Positions 63,670-64,000 of a DNA stretch of 64,000 nucleotides are shown here, one piece after another; the stretch's first letter is position 1, and each line of letters begins with the position of its first letter. Source of the DNA: Bombiscardovia asteroides_K. GTDB lineage: Bacteria > Actinomycetota > Actinomycetes > Actinomycetales > Bifidobacteriaceae. The stretch spans positions 2,151,408-2,215,407 of the forward strand of contig NZ_CP181447.1 in NCBI RefSeq assembly GCF_048001765.1, written 5' to 3'. Under the pieces are notes generated by a model, which saw only the letters and a list, made by a program, of their open reading frames with translations, was not told the DNA's origin and ran no database searches. A program made the position numbers and the translations under genes.

Positions 63670-64000
63670 AATTCGTTGCTCCCGTGTGTAGACATACTCG
63701 AGTACGGCTCGTTATGAGTCAAGCTATATCACGGTACACATGAGCCGGGACGGAGTCAAACGAGCCCCCACCATCCAGCTGGCGAGAACCGCTCCATACC
63801 CTGTGCAAACCCTGTCATAGAGGGAGAAAGAGCATCTTTACTTATCCACAAATTACATTACTGTTATTCACATTCGGCGCAGATACAACACGCTATCCTG
63901 TGGATAACCGCGCAAAGTCGGTGTAACAATGGGCTACTGTCTACTTTGAGAGAAGCAGGAAGACCGGGAAATCCGTCGTCGAGAAGAGAGGAGCACACTG
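63670..64000. promoter_or_regulatory. rpmH-dnaA spacer with DnaA boxes (origin region)
   Basis: No gene. Two perfect DnaA boxes face each other: TTATCCACA (63842-63850) and TGTGGATAA (63899-63907), with TTATTCACA (63864-63872) between. AGGAG near the right edge is the likely dnaA ribosome site, so dnaA should start just outside. This is the candidate chromosomal origin or dnaA autoregulatory region. Confidence 0.7.

Overview
The window is a chromosomal segment of a high-GC actinobacterium, most likely a Bifidobacterium or close relative. The right end carries the classic origin order, read right to left: (dnaA just outside) - rpmH - rnpA - yidD - yidC - jag/khpB - rsmG - parA - parB. Further left come trxB and an actinobacterial block of cca, NUDIX, a DUF6049 protein and a MurJ fused to a pseudokinase. 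A shared UgpC/MsmK-type sugar ATPase and carbohydrate-oriented genes also fit. The species cannot be fixed from sequence reading alone; the bee-gut (asteroides-type) group is only a guess.

Layout. 1-9.4 kb: a truncated FTR1-type iron permease, four APC-family amino-acid permeases (two are LysP-like tandem paralogues) and a lone 3-hydroxyacyl-CoA dehydrogenase-like gene. 9.6-16.1 kb (all minus strand): ilvC, an MHS-family transporter, apbE, purA and class II fructose-bisphosphate aldolase. 16.2-18.8 kb: a nucleoside hydrolase plus MFS transporter operon with a strong palindromic operator at its promoter. 19.5-27.7 kb: dcd, then a glycan cassette of a large multidomain GH2 enzyme, a GPH-type symporter, a LacI regulator and a carboxymuconolactone decarboxylase/cupin fusion. 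27.8-35.8 kb: rlmB, a DUF4032 kinase-like protein, ugpC, a CMD-family protein, a Ser/Thr kinase, a DsbA-like thioredoxin and tRNA-Thr(TGT). 35.8-40.1 kb: a probable terminated small RNA with C-rich hairpin loops, then rpfB-like, rsmA, ispE and a LytR_C protein. 40.2-51.5 kb: cca, NUDIX, DUF6049, murJ-pseudokinase, an aminotransferase and a D-Ala-D-Ala ligase-like ATP-grasp protein.

From about 51.5 to 60.8 kb the base composition falls clearly and long gene-free stretches appear (1.3, 0.8 and 1.9 kb). This is the centromere-like zone. It holds six perfect copies of the 16-bp parS palindrome, two of them inside parB itself, plus DnaA boxes in front of parA. A seventh, slightly degenerate parS lies far away at 19.2 kb. 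A second DnaA-box cluster lies between rpmH and the unseen dnaA.

The most interesting signals are: (a) parS sites embedded in frame in the ParB coding sequence, where they encode NVSRET twice, in a ParB that also carries a long linker and an insertion inside its CTPase domain; (b) the 1.9-kb AT-rich gene-free region with three parS and DnaA boxes between parA and rsmG; (c) a small-RNA candidate at 35.87-36.08 kb resembling actinobacterial 6C RNA; (d) six genes whose start codon follows a -10-like hexamer by exactly 6 nt, predicting leaderless mRNAs; (e) a 1352-residue GH2 protein with F5/8C and FN3-like modules but no signal peptide. I found no CRISPR array, insertion sequence, prophage or defence island.
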